Shown here piece by piece: positions 1 to 6,713 of a stretch of DNA of 27,475 nt. The stretch comes from SXXH01 sp041165735 (lineage in GTDB: Bacteria; Planctomycetota; UBA1135; GCA-002686595). Every line of letters starts with the position of its first letter. Position 1 is the first letter of the stretch. The DNA lies in contig JBKDQQ010000134.1 of the NCBI GenBank assembly GCA_046341775.1, positions 1-27,475 of the forward strand, read 5' to 3'. A program made the position numbers and the translations under genes. The notes below the pieces were generated by a model. The model searched no databases. It worked only from the letters and a program-made list of their open reading frames with translations, and was not told the origin of the DNA.

Positions 1-222
1 GCGCAGCAGCGGCTCGCCGCCCGTCAGGCGCACGTCCTCCACGCCGCAGTCGACGAAGGCTTGCACGAGCACGACGAGCTCCTCGAAGCGCAGGATGTCG
101 GCGCGCGGCAGCCAGCGGTACTCCTCCTCCGGCATGCAGTAGGAGCAGCGCAGGTTGCAACGGTCCGTGACGGACAGTCGGAGGTCGGCCAGCGGCCGTC
201 CTAGTCGATCGGCGAGGTGCAT
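1..222 (-). CDS. moaA: GTP 3',8-cyclase MoaA, N-terminal part (runs off window)
   Basis: MoaA is a cytosolic radical SAM enzyme that converts GTP to 3',8-cyclo-GTP in the first step of molybdenum cofactor synthesis. The 74 visible residues hold the SAM-cluster motif C22-x3-C26-x2-C29 (RCNLRCSYCMP) and, near the window edge, the GGEPLLR motif that helps bind SAM. These are the two diagnostic N-terminal MoaA signatures. The C-terminal half, with the second 4Fe-4S cluster and the terminal GG, lies outside the window, so integrity cannot be judged. The start is the ATG at 222, 9 nt after the stop of the ABC permease. It is therefore probably the last visible gene of the rhodanese/ABC transporter run. 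A TAGCCC hexamer 6 nt before the ATG could also give it its own promoter. Confidence 0.93.
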   Translation of the reverse strand, partial: MHLADRLGRPLADLRLSVTDRCNLRCSYCMPEEEYRWLPRADILRFEELVVLVQAFVDCGVEDVRLTGGEPLLR

Positions 223-231
223 CGCGAGGGG

Positions 232-1950
232 CTAGTGTGCCGCGGATCTCGCCTTGCGGGGAGGGCGCACGGCGGAGATGGGGCCAGGCGCCGCGCGGAA
301 GCGGCGCCAAGCGACCGGAAGGAGGACCACCGAGAGCGCGAGAAGCGCCCACTCGCCCAGCGGAACCAAGGCCAGCACGGCGCCGGTGACGAGGACCTGC
401 AGGCCGAGCAGGCCCAGGAGGGCGAGCGCCGCGCCGAGGTTGCGCACCGAGTTGTCCTGCCAAGCGAAGGGCTCGCTGAACGGCAGGAAGTACGCGAAGC
501 GCGGCGTGAACCACAGGCCCGTGGCGAGCGCCAGCCCGAGGCAGGCGAGCACCGCCGCGGAGTGCTGCAGGCCGGCGAAGAGCGCGACCACGACCGCGGT
601 CGTGGCCATGATCGGCAGGCAGAAGGAACATGCCACGCCGAGCAAGGCCCCGCGATGCACGCCATCGAGGTTCGGCAGCGGCGCTGCGGCGTGCACCCAA
701 CGCGCTTCGGGTTGCGCACTGAAGCGCGCGATATCCAGCGTGATCGGCACGAGCATGGCGAGTCCCGCCAGCCCGGCGAACCGCGCCCCGGCAAGCCATG
801 TGAGCCCGGTTGCAACGTCGGTTCCAGGGATCAGCAGGATGCCTGCCGATTGGATCAGCAGCACCGCGGACTGCGTCAGGGCATTGCGCAGGAACGGACG
901 CTCGCGCCATGCCAATGCGCCGGCCAAGCCGAAACCGGCGCGTTCCGCGTGGTCGCGGCACAGTCGATCGCCGAGCCACGCGAGCCAGGCGGATTCGCGC
1001 ACCCCGCGAGAGTCGCCCTGCGCGCGCTCGGGCTCCTGCAAGGCGGCGAGGTAGCTCCGCGACGCGGCCAGGATCGCGAGCGGAAGCAAGGCGAGGCATG
1101 CGGCGAGCCACGCGAAGGCTCCTTGCGTCGCGGCGAAGTCCGCCTCGCCGCGCACGAAAGGTCCGAGCTGCGCGAAGCAGGTCGGTGGCGTCCAGGCGCG
1201 CGCGGGTCCGTTCCACACCTCCTGCAGGAGGTCGTGTCGCCGGGGGAGCACCTGCATCGTCAGCATGAGCGCGGAGAAAAGCGCGATCCGCAACGCCAGG
1301 GCGGCGCGCTCGAAGCGCCGGGCGCCTACGACGGCCAGCAGCAAGGAATGCGCGAGAGCCGTGGATCCCACGGCCGCGGCGAAGGCGGCGGCGACCACCA
1401 GCGGCACGAGCAGCAGAGGCCAGGCGTCCTTCGTCGCGAGGGGGCCCAACGCGAACGGGAACACGCCGCAGAGCAGCGCGTAGACCAGCGCGTGCGAGGC
1501 CATGTGCAGGCAGCGGGCCGCGTACACCGTGCGCGGCTTGACCGGCGTGGGCGCGAGGATGCGCAGGTCGTCGCCGTCGACCAGCGCGTCGGAGTGGAAC
1601 ATGACCAGCACCAGCGCGCAGATCGCGAAGCACTGGCAGAAGGCCAGCACCCAGAGCAAGTCGCTCCCCGCCTGCGCGCGCAGCAAGTAAGCCAGCAGGA
1701 CCATGAACAGGCCGGACGTGAAGGCCGCCACGCCGACGAGGCCTTGCACCCATCCCGCCTGGTTCTCGCTCGCGCGCCGTTGGTCGACGGCGTGCTGCAG
1801 CCCGAGCAGCGCCGGCAGCAGGGCGCGTTCGACTCCCAAGAGCCCGAGCAGCGGTCCGAGGAGTCGCGCCAGGAACCTGCTCGTGGCGGCGGCGAAGCCG
1901 CTTCCGTCGGGCAGTCTCCAAGGATCGCGCGATCGTCGAGCGGTGGGCAT
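232..1950 (-). CDS. ABC-2-type transporter permease, 572 aa
   Basis: This is an integral membrane protein with many hydrophobic segments from about residue 70 to the C-terminus, interrupted by a soluble stretch around 300-340. It is the membrane partner of the ATPase that ends 8 nt upstream. The long, poorly conserved sequence resembles the large ABC-2/ABC-type permeases of Planctomycetes and similar bacteria, in which one polypeptide carries about 12 helices. No substrate-specific motif is visible. The chosen start is the ATG at 1950, immediately after the ATPase stop; the same frame stays open further upstream but there it is antisense-like shadow of the ATPase. The C-terminus is basic (RPPRKARSAAH). 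Substrate is unknown; export of a lipid, peptide or drug, or a membrane-stress role, are all possible. Confidence 0.82.
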   Translation of the reverse strand: MPTARRSRDPWRLPDGSGFAAATSRFLARLLGPLLGLLGVERALLPALLGLQHAVDQRRASENQAGWVQGLVGVAAFTSGLFMVLLAYLLRAQAGSDLLWVLAFCQCFAICALVLVMFHSDALVDGDDLRILAPTPVKPRTVYAARCLHMASHALVYALLCGVFPFALGPLATKDAWPLLLVPLVVAAAFAAAVGSTALAHSLLLAVVGARRFERAALALRIALFSALMLTMQVLPRRHDLLQEVWNGPARAWTPPTCFAQLGPFVRGEADFAATQGAFAWLAACLALLPLAILAASRSYLAALQEPERAQGDSRGVRESAWLAWLGDRLCRDHAERAGFGLAGALAWRERPFLRNALTQSAVLLIQSAGILLIPGTDVATGLTWLAGARFAGLAGLAMLVPITLDIARFSAQPEARWVHAAAPLPNLDGVHRGALLGVACSFCLPIMATTAVVVALFAGLQHSAAVLACLGLALATGLWFTPRFAYFLPFSEPFAWQDNSVRNLGAALALLGLLGLQVLVTGAVLALVPLGEWALLALSVVLLPVAWRRFRAAPGPISAVRPPRKARSAAH

Positions 1951-1958
1951 GCGCGGCC

Positions 1959-2753
1959 TCAGGCGCCGCTCGCCAGGATGCGCGCCAGCTGCTCTTCCTC
2001 GTCGCCGCGCTCGGTCACCTGCGTGAAGTAGCCTTCGAGGTCCTTGGCGTGCGAGCCGCGCGACAGCTCCTCCCAGCTGCCCGAGGCGCGGATGCGGCCC
2101 TGGTCGAGGATCACGATGCGGTCGCAGACCTGCTGCACCGCGTCGAGCGCGTGGCTCGAGTAGAAGATCGACACGCCGCGATCGGCGAGCGCGCGCAGGA
2201 GCTTCTTCACGAGCACGGCGGCGTGCGCGTCGAGCCCCGAGAGCGGCTCGTCGAGCAGCAGCACCTGCGGCTCGTGCAGCAAGGCGGCGCAGAGCATCAG
2301 CTTCTGCCGCATGCCCTTCGACAAGGTGCCGATGCGCTGGTCGGCGCGCTCGAGCAGGTCGAATCCCGCGAGCAGCGACTCGGCGCGCGCGCGCGCGGCG
2401 TCGGGCCGCAGGCCGAACAGCCGTCCCACGAGCAGCAAGTGCTCGGCCACGGTCAGTTGCTCGTACAGGTGGGCGTGCTCCGGGACGTGGCCGATCAGTC
2501 GCTTGATGGCCGGCGCATCGACGCGCGGGTCGAGCCCCAGCACGCGCACCTCGCCGTCCCACGCATCGAGGAAGCCGAGCAGCGCCTTGATGGTCGTCGA
2601 CTTGCCCGCCCCGTTGCGACCGAGGTAGCCCACGATCTGGCCGCGCGGCACGACGAGGTCGACGGAGTCGACGACCCGGCGTTCGCCGTAGCTCTTGCCG
2701 AAGCCGCGCAACTCGACCGCCGGAGCGTCGTTCAGGAGTTCAGCCGTTCCCAC
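1959..2753 (-). CDS. ABC transporter ATP-binding protein, 264 aa
   Basis: This is a cytosolic nucleotide-binding subunit that powers the adjacent permease. Walker A is GRNGAGKST (about residues 45-53), the family signature is LSKGMRQK (about 144-151) and Walker B is VLLLDEP (164-170), followed by a D-loop SGLD and the switch histidine in YSSHALD. LSKGM and a 'GYLGRNGAGKST' Walker A are typical of the ABC-2/DrrA-NatA exporter ATPases. The GTG at 2753 is the best start: it is in frame, gives the normal distance to Walker A and has a GGAG about 7 nt before it. It overlaps the end of the rhodanese gene by 22 bp, which suggests translational coupling. The next gene is the matching permease, 8 nt downstream. 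Confidence 0.93.
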   Translation of the reverse strand: MGTAELLNDAPAVELRGFGKSYGERRVVDSVDLVVPRGQIVGYLGRNGAGKSTTIKALLGFLDAWDGEVRVLGLDPRVDAPAIKRLIGHVPEHAHLYEQLTVAEHLLLVGRLFGLRPDAARARAESLLAGFDLLERADQRIGTLSKGMRQKLMLCAALLHEPQVLLLDEPLSGLDAHAAVLVKKLLRALADRGVSIFYSSHALDAVQQVCDRIVILDQGRIRASGSWEELSRGSHAKDLEGYFTQVTERGDEEEQLARILASGA

Positions 2754-3151
2754 GTGCGCTCCGGCTCGGGCTTGGTCGAGCACGGCAGGCCGCAAGCCTG
2801 CCAACCTTCGATGGGCGCGCCGTCGGGGCCCGCGCCGCCGCTGAAGCCGCCGGCGACGTCGACGAGGTTCGTCCAGCCCGCGGCCTCGAGCGCGGCGCAG
2901 GCCTTGGCGCTGCGTCCACCGGCGGCGCAGCCGACGACGAGCTTGGCGTCCTTCGCGAAGTACTTGCCCACGGCGTCCACGAAGCCCGGGTTCGGCGCCA
3001 TGCCCATCGGCCCGCGGAAGAAGGCGGGGATGTTCCACGCACCCTCGGGATGGCAGGCGCCATACTCCTCCGCCGTGCGCACATCGAGGTAGGTCCAGCC
3101 TTGGGCGAGCAGCGCATGGGCCGAGCGAGGAACGAGGCGTCGAGTGGGCAT
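2732..3151 (-). CDS. single-domain rhodanese-like sulfurtransferase, 139 aa
   Basis: Single-domain rhodaneses carry sulfur as a cysteine persulfide and donate it to acceptors such as cyanide, thiols or cofactor-building enzymes. The protein shows the N-terminal YLDVRTAEEY and HPEGAWNIP motifs (CH2A-like) and the active-site loop C75-AAGG-R80-S, matching CxxxxR, so the catalytic cysteine is present. A glycine-rich C-terminal part (VDVAGGFSGGAGPDG) is typical of the family. The start is the ATG at 3151; the frame remains open further upstream, but that part overlaps the next gene. No signal peptide is seen, so it is probably cytosolic. It lies upstream of the ABC genes and moaA. A sulfur-transfer link to Mo cofactor is conceivable but only inferred from position. 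Confidence 0.9.
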   Translation of the reverse strand: MPTRRLVPRSAHALLAQGWTYLDVRTAEEYGACHPEGAWNIPAFFRGPMGMAPNPGFVDAVGKYFAKDAKLVVGCAAGGRSAKACAALEAAGWTNLVDVAGGFSGGAGPDGAPIEGWQACGLPCSTKPEPERTWERLNS

Positions 3152-3197
3152 GTGCGGAGGGTCTCTTCGTGCGTGGGTATGCGGAATCCCGGCAGGT

Positions 3198-3695
3198 TCA
3201 GCGTGCTTCGCGTTCCAGTTGGTCCCGGAAGTAGCGTTCGCCGCGCTCGGGCTTGAAGCAGGTGAGAATCGTGCCCTCCGGACGGTACGCGAGGAAGGCT
3301 CCGTCCGAACGCCGGAAGCGGCAGAGCACGCCGTCCGGGCGCCGCAACTCGAGCACATCCCGGGAGAGCGGCGCGTCGCGCAGTTGGCAGGCGACTGCGA
3401 GGTACTCGCTCGGCGTGCGGCTGCCGAATTCGGCTCCATGGCGCGCGTGGTGGTCGAGCAGCTTGGGCTCGTCGCGGAAGTCGCAGTCCGAGCCGGCGGC
3501 GTCAGGGGCGCGCACCGCCGAAGTGGTCTGCGCCGTCGATGGACCGGGATGGACCGGGCCAGTCGCAGAACGAGGCGCCCGGCCGCCCTCGGGCGATGCC
3601 TGGTCGGTCAGGTCGCCGGGGGCCAGCAGGATTCCGAGGACCACGACGGCAAGACCCAGCAGCCACGGGCGCAACTGGCGTGAGGGGGGACGCAT
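3198..3695 (-). CDS. one-TM (or secreted) protein with a BECR-type toxin-nuclease-like C-terminal domain, 165 aa
   Basis: Residues 10-25 form a hydrophobic segment (signal anchor or signal peptide). A low-complexity Pro/Ser/Thr/Ala linker follows to about residue 70. The C-terminal 90 residues form a compact domain with HARHGAEFG (83-91), SEYLAVACQL, VLELRRPDGVLCRF and a closing TCFKPERGERYFRDQL. This order (H-x2-HGxEFG, sEYl, R..dG, FkP..g..YF..Q) is what I recall of the small C-terminal RNase-like domains (BECR/CdiA-CT type) of polymorphic toxins; that match is from memory and untested. Four cysteines (71, 103, 125, 136) could form disulfides outside the cytosol. No immunity-like gene lies next to it. 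TACCCT ends 7 nt before the ATG, suggesting a near-leaderless promoter. A non-toxic secreted RNase role is an alternative. Confidence 0.72.
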   Translation of the reverse strand: MRPPSRQLRPWLLGLAVVVLGILLAPGDLTDQASPEGGRAPRSATGPVHPGPSTAQTTSAVRAPDAAGSDCDFRDEPKLLDHHARHGAEFGSRTPSEYLAVACQLRDAPLSRDVLELRRPDGVLCRFRRSDGAFLAYRPEGTILTCFKPERGERYFRDQLEREAR

Positions 3696-3702
3696 GTGCG
3701 GC

Positions 3703-3708
3703 AGGGTA
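3703..3708 (-). promoter_or_regulatory. candidate -10 box, TACCCT, of the 3198-3695 gene
   Basis: On the minus strand TACCCT fits TANNNT and ends 7 nt before the ATG at 3695. A transcript from it would be leaderless or nearly so. No convincing -35 box is seen. The call rests on recurrence of the same arrangement at other first genes in the window. Confidence 0.35.
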
Positions 3709-3768
3709 GCGGGTGTCTCCGTATGGACGGGGGTGCCGACAAGGTCGCAACCAAGCCCGACCTAGGGT

Positions 3769-3791
3769 AATTCCGTCCAAACTTCGGAATT
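3769..3791. repeat. inverted repeat AATTCCG / CGGAATT
   Basis: There are perfect 7-bp arms around a 9-nt spacer inside the AT-rich patch, 74 bp upstream of the 3198-3695 start codon. It could be an operator or a small hairpin. Confidence 0.5.
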
Positions 3792-3957
3792 CGGCTTGGC
3801 TCCTGAGCGGCTTACGGAAAGGAGACAATTGCTGCGATAATTAGGTGCATTTGTATAAACATCTGCTAGCCATTTACTTGCGTTGTCGTTTTAGGCTATC
3901 AATCTAGGGCAAGGGCAGGGTTGGCATGGATGCTGCATCCTGGATCTAGTCATCCTC

Positions 3958-3979
3958 CGTCTCCATGGAACTGGAGACG
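3958..3979. repeat. inverted repeat CGTCTCC / GGAGACG
   Basis: Perfect 7-bp arms surround an 8-nt loop. It lies about 180 nt beyond the stop of the minus-strand gene ending at 4158 and could act as a terminator hairpin, though no U-tract follows on either strand. Confidence 0.4.
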
Positions 3980-4157
3980 AGAAGAAATCGATGGGAACGG
4001 ACTTCGCGGGAAACAGCTCCCGGGGGGCGGGGGATGGCAACCTGCCAAGGCAGGGCCCAGCAGGGTCCCCGGGCCCAGCGGCAGGTCGGTCGGCGTGGTG
4101 CGACTGGGCCCTGCTAGCCCCTGCTCGCGCCCCGCGGGGTGCGCCAGGGCGATCCAC

Positions 4158-4655
4158 CTACCACCAGCGCACGCGGCCCTCGAGGGCGTGCCAGCGAGTG
4201 CGCTCGAACCTCCAGCGACCACCGTCCTCGACGAGATCCGCTTCCAGCGCGGCTCGCCACTCGAGCTGTTCCGCGTCGGGTCCGACGAGCCATGCTTCCA
4301 CCTCGAAGCTGGCCTGGGCCGGGGTCGAGGACGTGGCCTCGAACAGTCGCACCGACTCCGGAGGCACGCGGTGCTCGCGTCGCGCGGCGCCGGCGGGTGC
4401 GCGGCGCCCCTCCTCGAAGCTCCACCACAGGGCGCGCGCCAGTTCCGGTCGCGTCGCGCCTGTGGGTGCATCGCGCCAGAGTGGGGCGACCAGCGCGAGG
4501 ATGGGATCCGCGCGACGCTCCGCGTGGGCTTCGCACGCCTCGGCCAGTTGCAGCCGCAGGCGCGCCGTCGGCGACAAGAACCACGGGAGCGCCGCTTCGA
4601 TGGCGAGCCACAAGAGCGCCGCCCCGGCGACGAAGGCGAGGATGCGGCGCGCCAC
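4158..4655 (-). CDS. membrane-anchored hypothetical protein, 165 aa
   Basis: Function is not recognised. Residues 4-24 (RILAFVAGAALLWLAIEAALPWF) form one hydrophobic anchor. The rest looks soluble and probably faces the periplasm: a helical segment with RLQLAEACEAHAERRADPIL, then a strand-rich C-terminal half ending in ALEADLVEDGGRWRFERTRWHALEGRVRWW. A fold like the NTF2/SnoaL-type small domains is possible but unproven. The GTG at 4655 is preferred because it falls 7 nt after the previous stop and directly precedes the hydrophobic segment; the open frame extends further upstream but would overlap the preceding gene. It is the last gene of the run with the two radical SAM proteins, so it may be an envelope partner of that pathway. 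Confidence 0.7.
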   Translation of the reverse strand: MARRILAFVAGAALLWLAIEAALPWFLSPTARLRLQLAEACEAHAERRADPILALVAPLWRDAPTGATRPELARALWWSFEEGRRAPAGAARREHRVPPESVRLFEATSSTPAQASFEVEAWLVGPDAEQLEWRAALEADLVEDGGRWRFERTRWHALEGRVRWW

Positions 4656-4662
4656 GGCGCGT

Positions 4663-5121
4663 TCAGCCGATCGTGACCACGACGACCTGCGTGTCGTCGA
4701 CCTTCGAGAGCGCCTCGCGCAAGGCGCGGATGGCATCGAGCACGTGCGCGCCGATCCCGGGCGTGGACTCGCCGTTCAGCTCCTCGTAGTGCGCCTGCAG
4801 GTCCTCGCGGTCGAAGTTGGCGAGGTCGAGGTCGTCGTAGTGCGCCGCGCGGTGCGCCGCCTCGAGCACGAAGCACTGGCAGTCGAGCGCCTCGGCGATG
4901 CGCGCCGCGGCCTCGTCGTGGGCGGAGGAGCTGAGGTTGGCCTCGACGACCTCGTCGAGGTAGCCGAGCGCGCACGGCACGAGCCAGCCGTCCTTGGCGT
5001 ACTGCGCCGCGGTCTTGGCGCGTTCCTTGCGCCAGGTCGGGAAGGCGCCGGACTCGGCGGCCTCGCAGGCCTCGCCCAGGCGCGCCAACGGGACGAGCGT
5101 GAAGGTGGCTGTGGCGGCCAT
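4663..5121 (-). CDS. unrecognised soluble protein, 152 aa
   Basis: I recognise no family. The protein is acidic, lacks a signal peptide or membrane segment, and is probably cytosolic. A basic patch (FPTWRKERAKTAAQYAKDGW, residues 27-46) is followed by helical segments rich in Glu/Ala/His, an aspartate-rich stretch (AAHYDDLDLANFDREDLQAHYEELNGES, about 91-118) and a strand at the C-terminus (TQVVVVTIG). The AHYDDLDLANFDRED segment and the LDCQCF cysteine pair could bind metal, but this is only suggestive. It starts at the ATG at 5121, 19 nt after the stop of a radical SAM gene, and ends 7 nt before the next start, so it is almost certainly co-transcribed. A partner or chaperone for the radical SAM pair is a reasonable guess. 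Confidence 0.75.
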   Translation of the reverse strand: MAATATFTLVPLARLGEACEAAESGAFPTWRKERAKTAAQYAKDGWLVPCALGYLDEVVEANLSSSAHDEAAARIAEALDCQCFVLEAAHRAAHYDDLDLANFDREDLQAHYEELNGESTPGIGAHVLDAIRALREALSKVDDTQVVVVTIG

Positions 5122-5140
5122 GGAACGCGCGACGCGCGCC

Positions 5141-6709
5141 TCAGGCGTCGACGGCCGGCTGGTAGTCCTTGGCGCCGGGCTGGGTCTGTCCAGTCACCTT
5201 GACATACACGTCGAACAGCTTCTGCTCGAGCGGGAACCCGTAGCGGCCGCTCTTGAGGCGCCAACCGGCGATCCTCGACAGCGTGTCGCGCATCCACTCG
5301 GGGCCTTCCTGCACGTGCTTGTCGTAGATGGCGGCGGTGTTGTTGTACAGGCGCCAGTGCTCGCGCACGTCGTCGGGCAGCGGGGTGTTGTGCGAGTTGT
5401 ACTTGTACTCGAAGCACTTGCCCCACTCGTGGAAGTCCTTCGGCGGGTTGTAGCCGAGCTTCACGGCGGCGTCGAAGTCCTCGGTGCCGGGGATCGGGCG
5501 GAACGGGTAGACCTCGCTGCCGGCGATCGGGTAGCGGTGCTTGACCATCGCCGCCTGGCGCAGGGTGGCGAGCATCGACTCGCGCGTCTCGCCCGGGTAC
5601 CCGATGATCCAGAAGGTGCCGGGCACGATGTTGCGCGTGGCGAGCTTGCCGATCGCGAGCGGGATGTTCTCGATCGAGATGTGCTTCTTGATGCGTTCCT
5701 GCATCTCCTTCGTGCCGGTTTCGGCGCCGAGCCAGAGCAGGTGGCACTTGGAGGACTCGAGCAGGTCGAGCGTCTCCTCCTTGTACCGCATGATCGTCTC
5801 GATCTCGATCGTGCCGTTCCAGTGGATCGGCACCTTCAAGTCGACCAGCCCTTCGCAGAACTCCTTGGTGCGCTTCTCGTGCACGCCGAAGTTCGCGTCC
5901 TGGAAGCGCAGCACGTCGAACTTGAAGCGCTGCTGCAGCTCGGCGATCTCCTCCGCCAGCTGGCGTCCCGGGATCGCCTTCCAGCGCCGTCCGGTGACGA
6001 GCGGAGAGCAGCAGAACGTGCACGGCTCGGGGCAGCCGAAGCTCGAGAAGTAGCTGAAGCCGCGCGGCGGATTCTCGGGCGTCCAATGCCCCGGCAGCGG
6101 GAAGCGGTGGCGCACCTTCATGCGCGTCGGCTTGACCTGCAGCTCCGCGTAGCGTTCGTACTCGAGCAGGTGCCACGGCACGGGTTCGAACTTGTCGAAG
6201 CCGACGACCGCGCGATGCTCGGTGTACACCATGCGCCCGTCGCGCTTGATCGCGAGTCCGGGCACCGTGGCCAGGTCCGCTCCCGCGTCGAGCGCGCGCA
6301 CGACCTCGCGGAACGTCAGTTCGCCCTGCCCGATGCCCACCGCGTCCGCGATGCCCGCGTCGAGGTACATCTGCGGCGTCACGCTCGGGAACCAGCCGCC
6401 CCAGATGATCGGGAGCTTGGGGAACTTCTCGCGCACCGCCTGCGCCACGACATATCCGTCGTAGACCTGGTAGCCGAGGATGCACGACGACGCGAAGCAC
6501 AGCGCGCCGTCGCAGGCCTCGAGCACCTTGGCGATGTAGTCGGGCTCGATCATCGCGTCGACCATGACGACTTCGAAGCCGTCGGCGACCGGTCCGGAGG
6601 CGATCTGCAGCAGCTCGAGCGGCAGCAGGTCGGCGCTGAACATCTCGCCCCGCGTCGGGTCGGCGCGGTGCGGGAGGAACAGGACGATCTTCTTCTTCTT
6701 CTGGATCAC
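5141..6709 (-). CDS. B12-binding-domain radical SAM protein, paralogue B, 522 aa
   Basis: This cytosolic radical SAM enzyme of the BchE/P-methylase-like class has an N-terminal Rossmann-like cobalamin-type domain (about residues 7-150, with WGGWFPSV at 103-110) and a radical SAM core. The cluster motif is C226-PEP-C230-TF-C233 followed by a fourth cysteine. The base-off cobalamin motif DxHxxG is not visible, so B12 may be bound base-on or not at all. GAETGTKEMQERI and WIIGYPGET are conserved core motifs of this class. It starts with GTG at 6709, 4 nt after the stop of its paralogue, with the same MIQ(K/R)(K/R)K(K/R)IVLFLPHRADP opening. The substrate is unknown; methylation, cyclisation or oxidative rearrangement of a lipid, tetrapyrrole or peptide are family possibilities. 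Confidence 0.9.
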   Translation of the reverse strand: MIQKKKKIVLFLPHRADPTRGEMFSADLLPLELLQIASGPVADGFEVVMVDAMIEPDYIAKVLEACDGALCFASSCILGYQVYDGYVVAQAVREKFPKLPIIWGGWFPSVTPQMYLDAGIADAVGIGQGELTFREVVRALDAGADLATVPGLAIKRDGRMVYTEHRAVVGFDKFEPVPWHLLEYERYAELQVKPTRMKVRHRFPLPGHWTPENPPRGFSYFSSFGCPEPCTFCCSPLVTGRRWKAIPGRQLAEEIAELQQRFKFDVLRFQDANFGVHEKRTKEFCEGLVDLKVPIHWNGTIEIETIMRYKEETLDLLESSKCHLLWLGAETGTKEMQERIKKHISIENIPLAIGKLATRNIVPGTFWIIGYPGETRESMLATLRQAAMVKHRYPIAGSEVYPFRPIPGTEDFDAAVKLGYNPPKDFHEWGKCFEYKYNSHNTPLPDDVREHWRLYNNTAAIYDKHVQEGPEWMRDTLSRIAGWRLKSGRYGFPLEQKLFDVYVKVTGQTQPGAKDYQPAVDA

Positions 6710-6713
6710 GGCG

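Larger units (their letters stand above)
3696..4157. other. 462-bp non-coding region with an AT-rich core and several inverted repeats
   Basis: No credible gene is seen. From about 3766 to 3960 the composition drops to roughly half GC, with runs such as GATAATTAGG and TTTGTATAAAC that occur nowhere else in the window. Inverted repeats lie at 3769-3791 (7-bp arms AATTCCG/CGGAATT), 3928-3940 (GGATGC-T-GCATCC), 3958-3979 (7-bp arms CGTCTCC/GGAGACG) and 4050-4114 (10-bp arms). The region must hold the promoter of the 3198-3695 gene and the end of the radical SAM operon. The AT-rich part could also be a small-RNA locus or a relic of inserted DNA. Confidence 0.6.

Noticed and set aside
217..2031. 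Long plus-strand frame opposite the ABC genes
   Set aside because: Antisense to a well-supported ABC transporter pair; composition (Arg/Gln/Glu-rich) is typical of GC-rich antisense frames.
2754..3038. Extension of the ABC ATPase upstream through the rhodanese region
   Set aside because: The frame overlaps a good rhodanese gene in another frame, and a GTG with a GGAG lies at the normal N-terminus.
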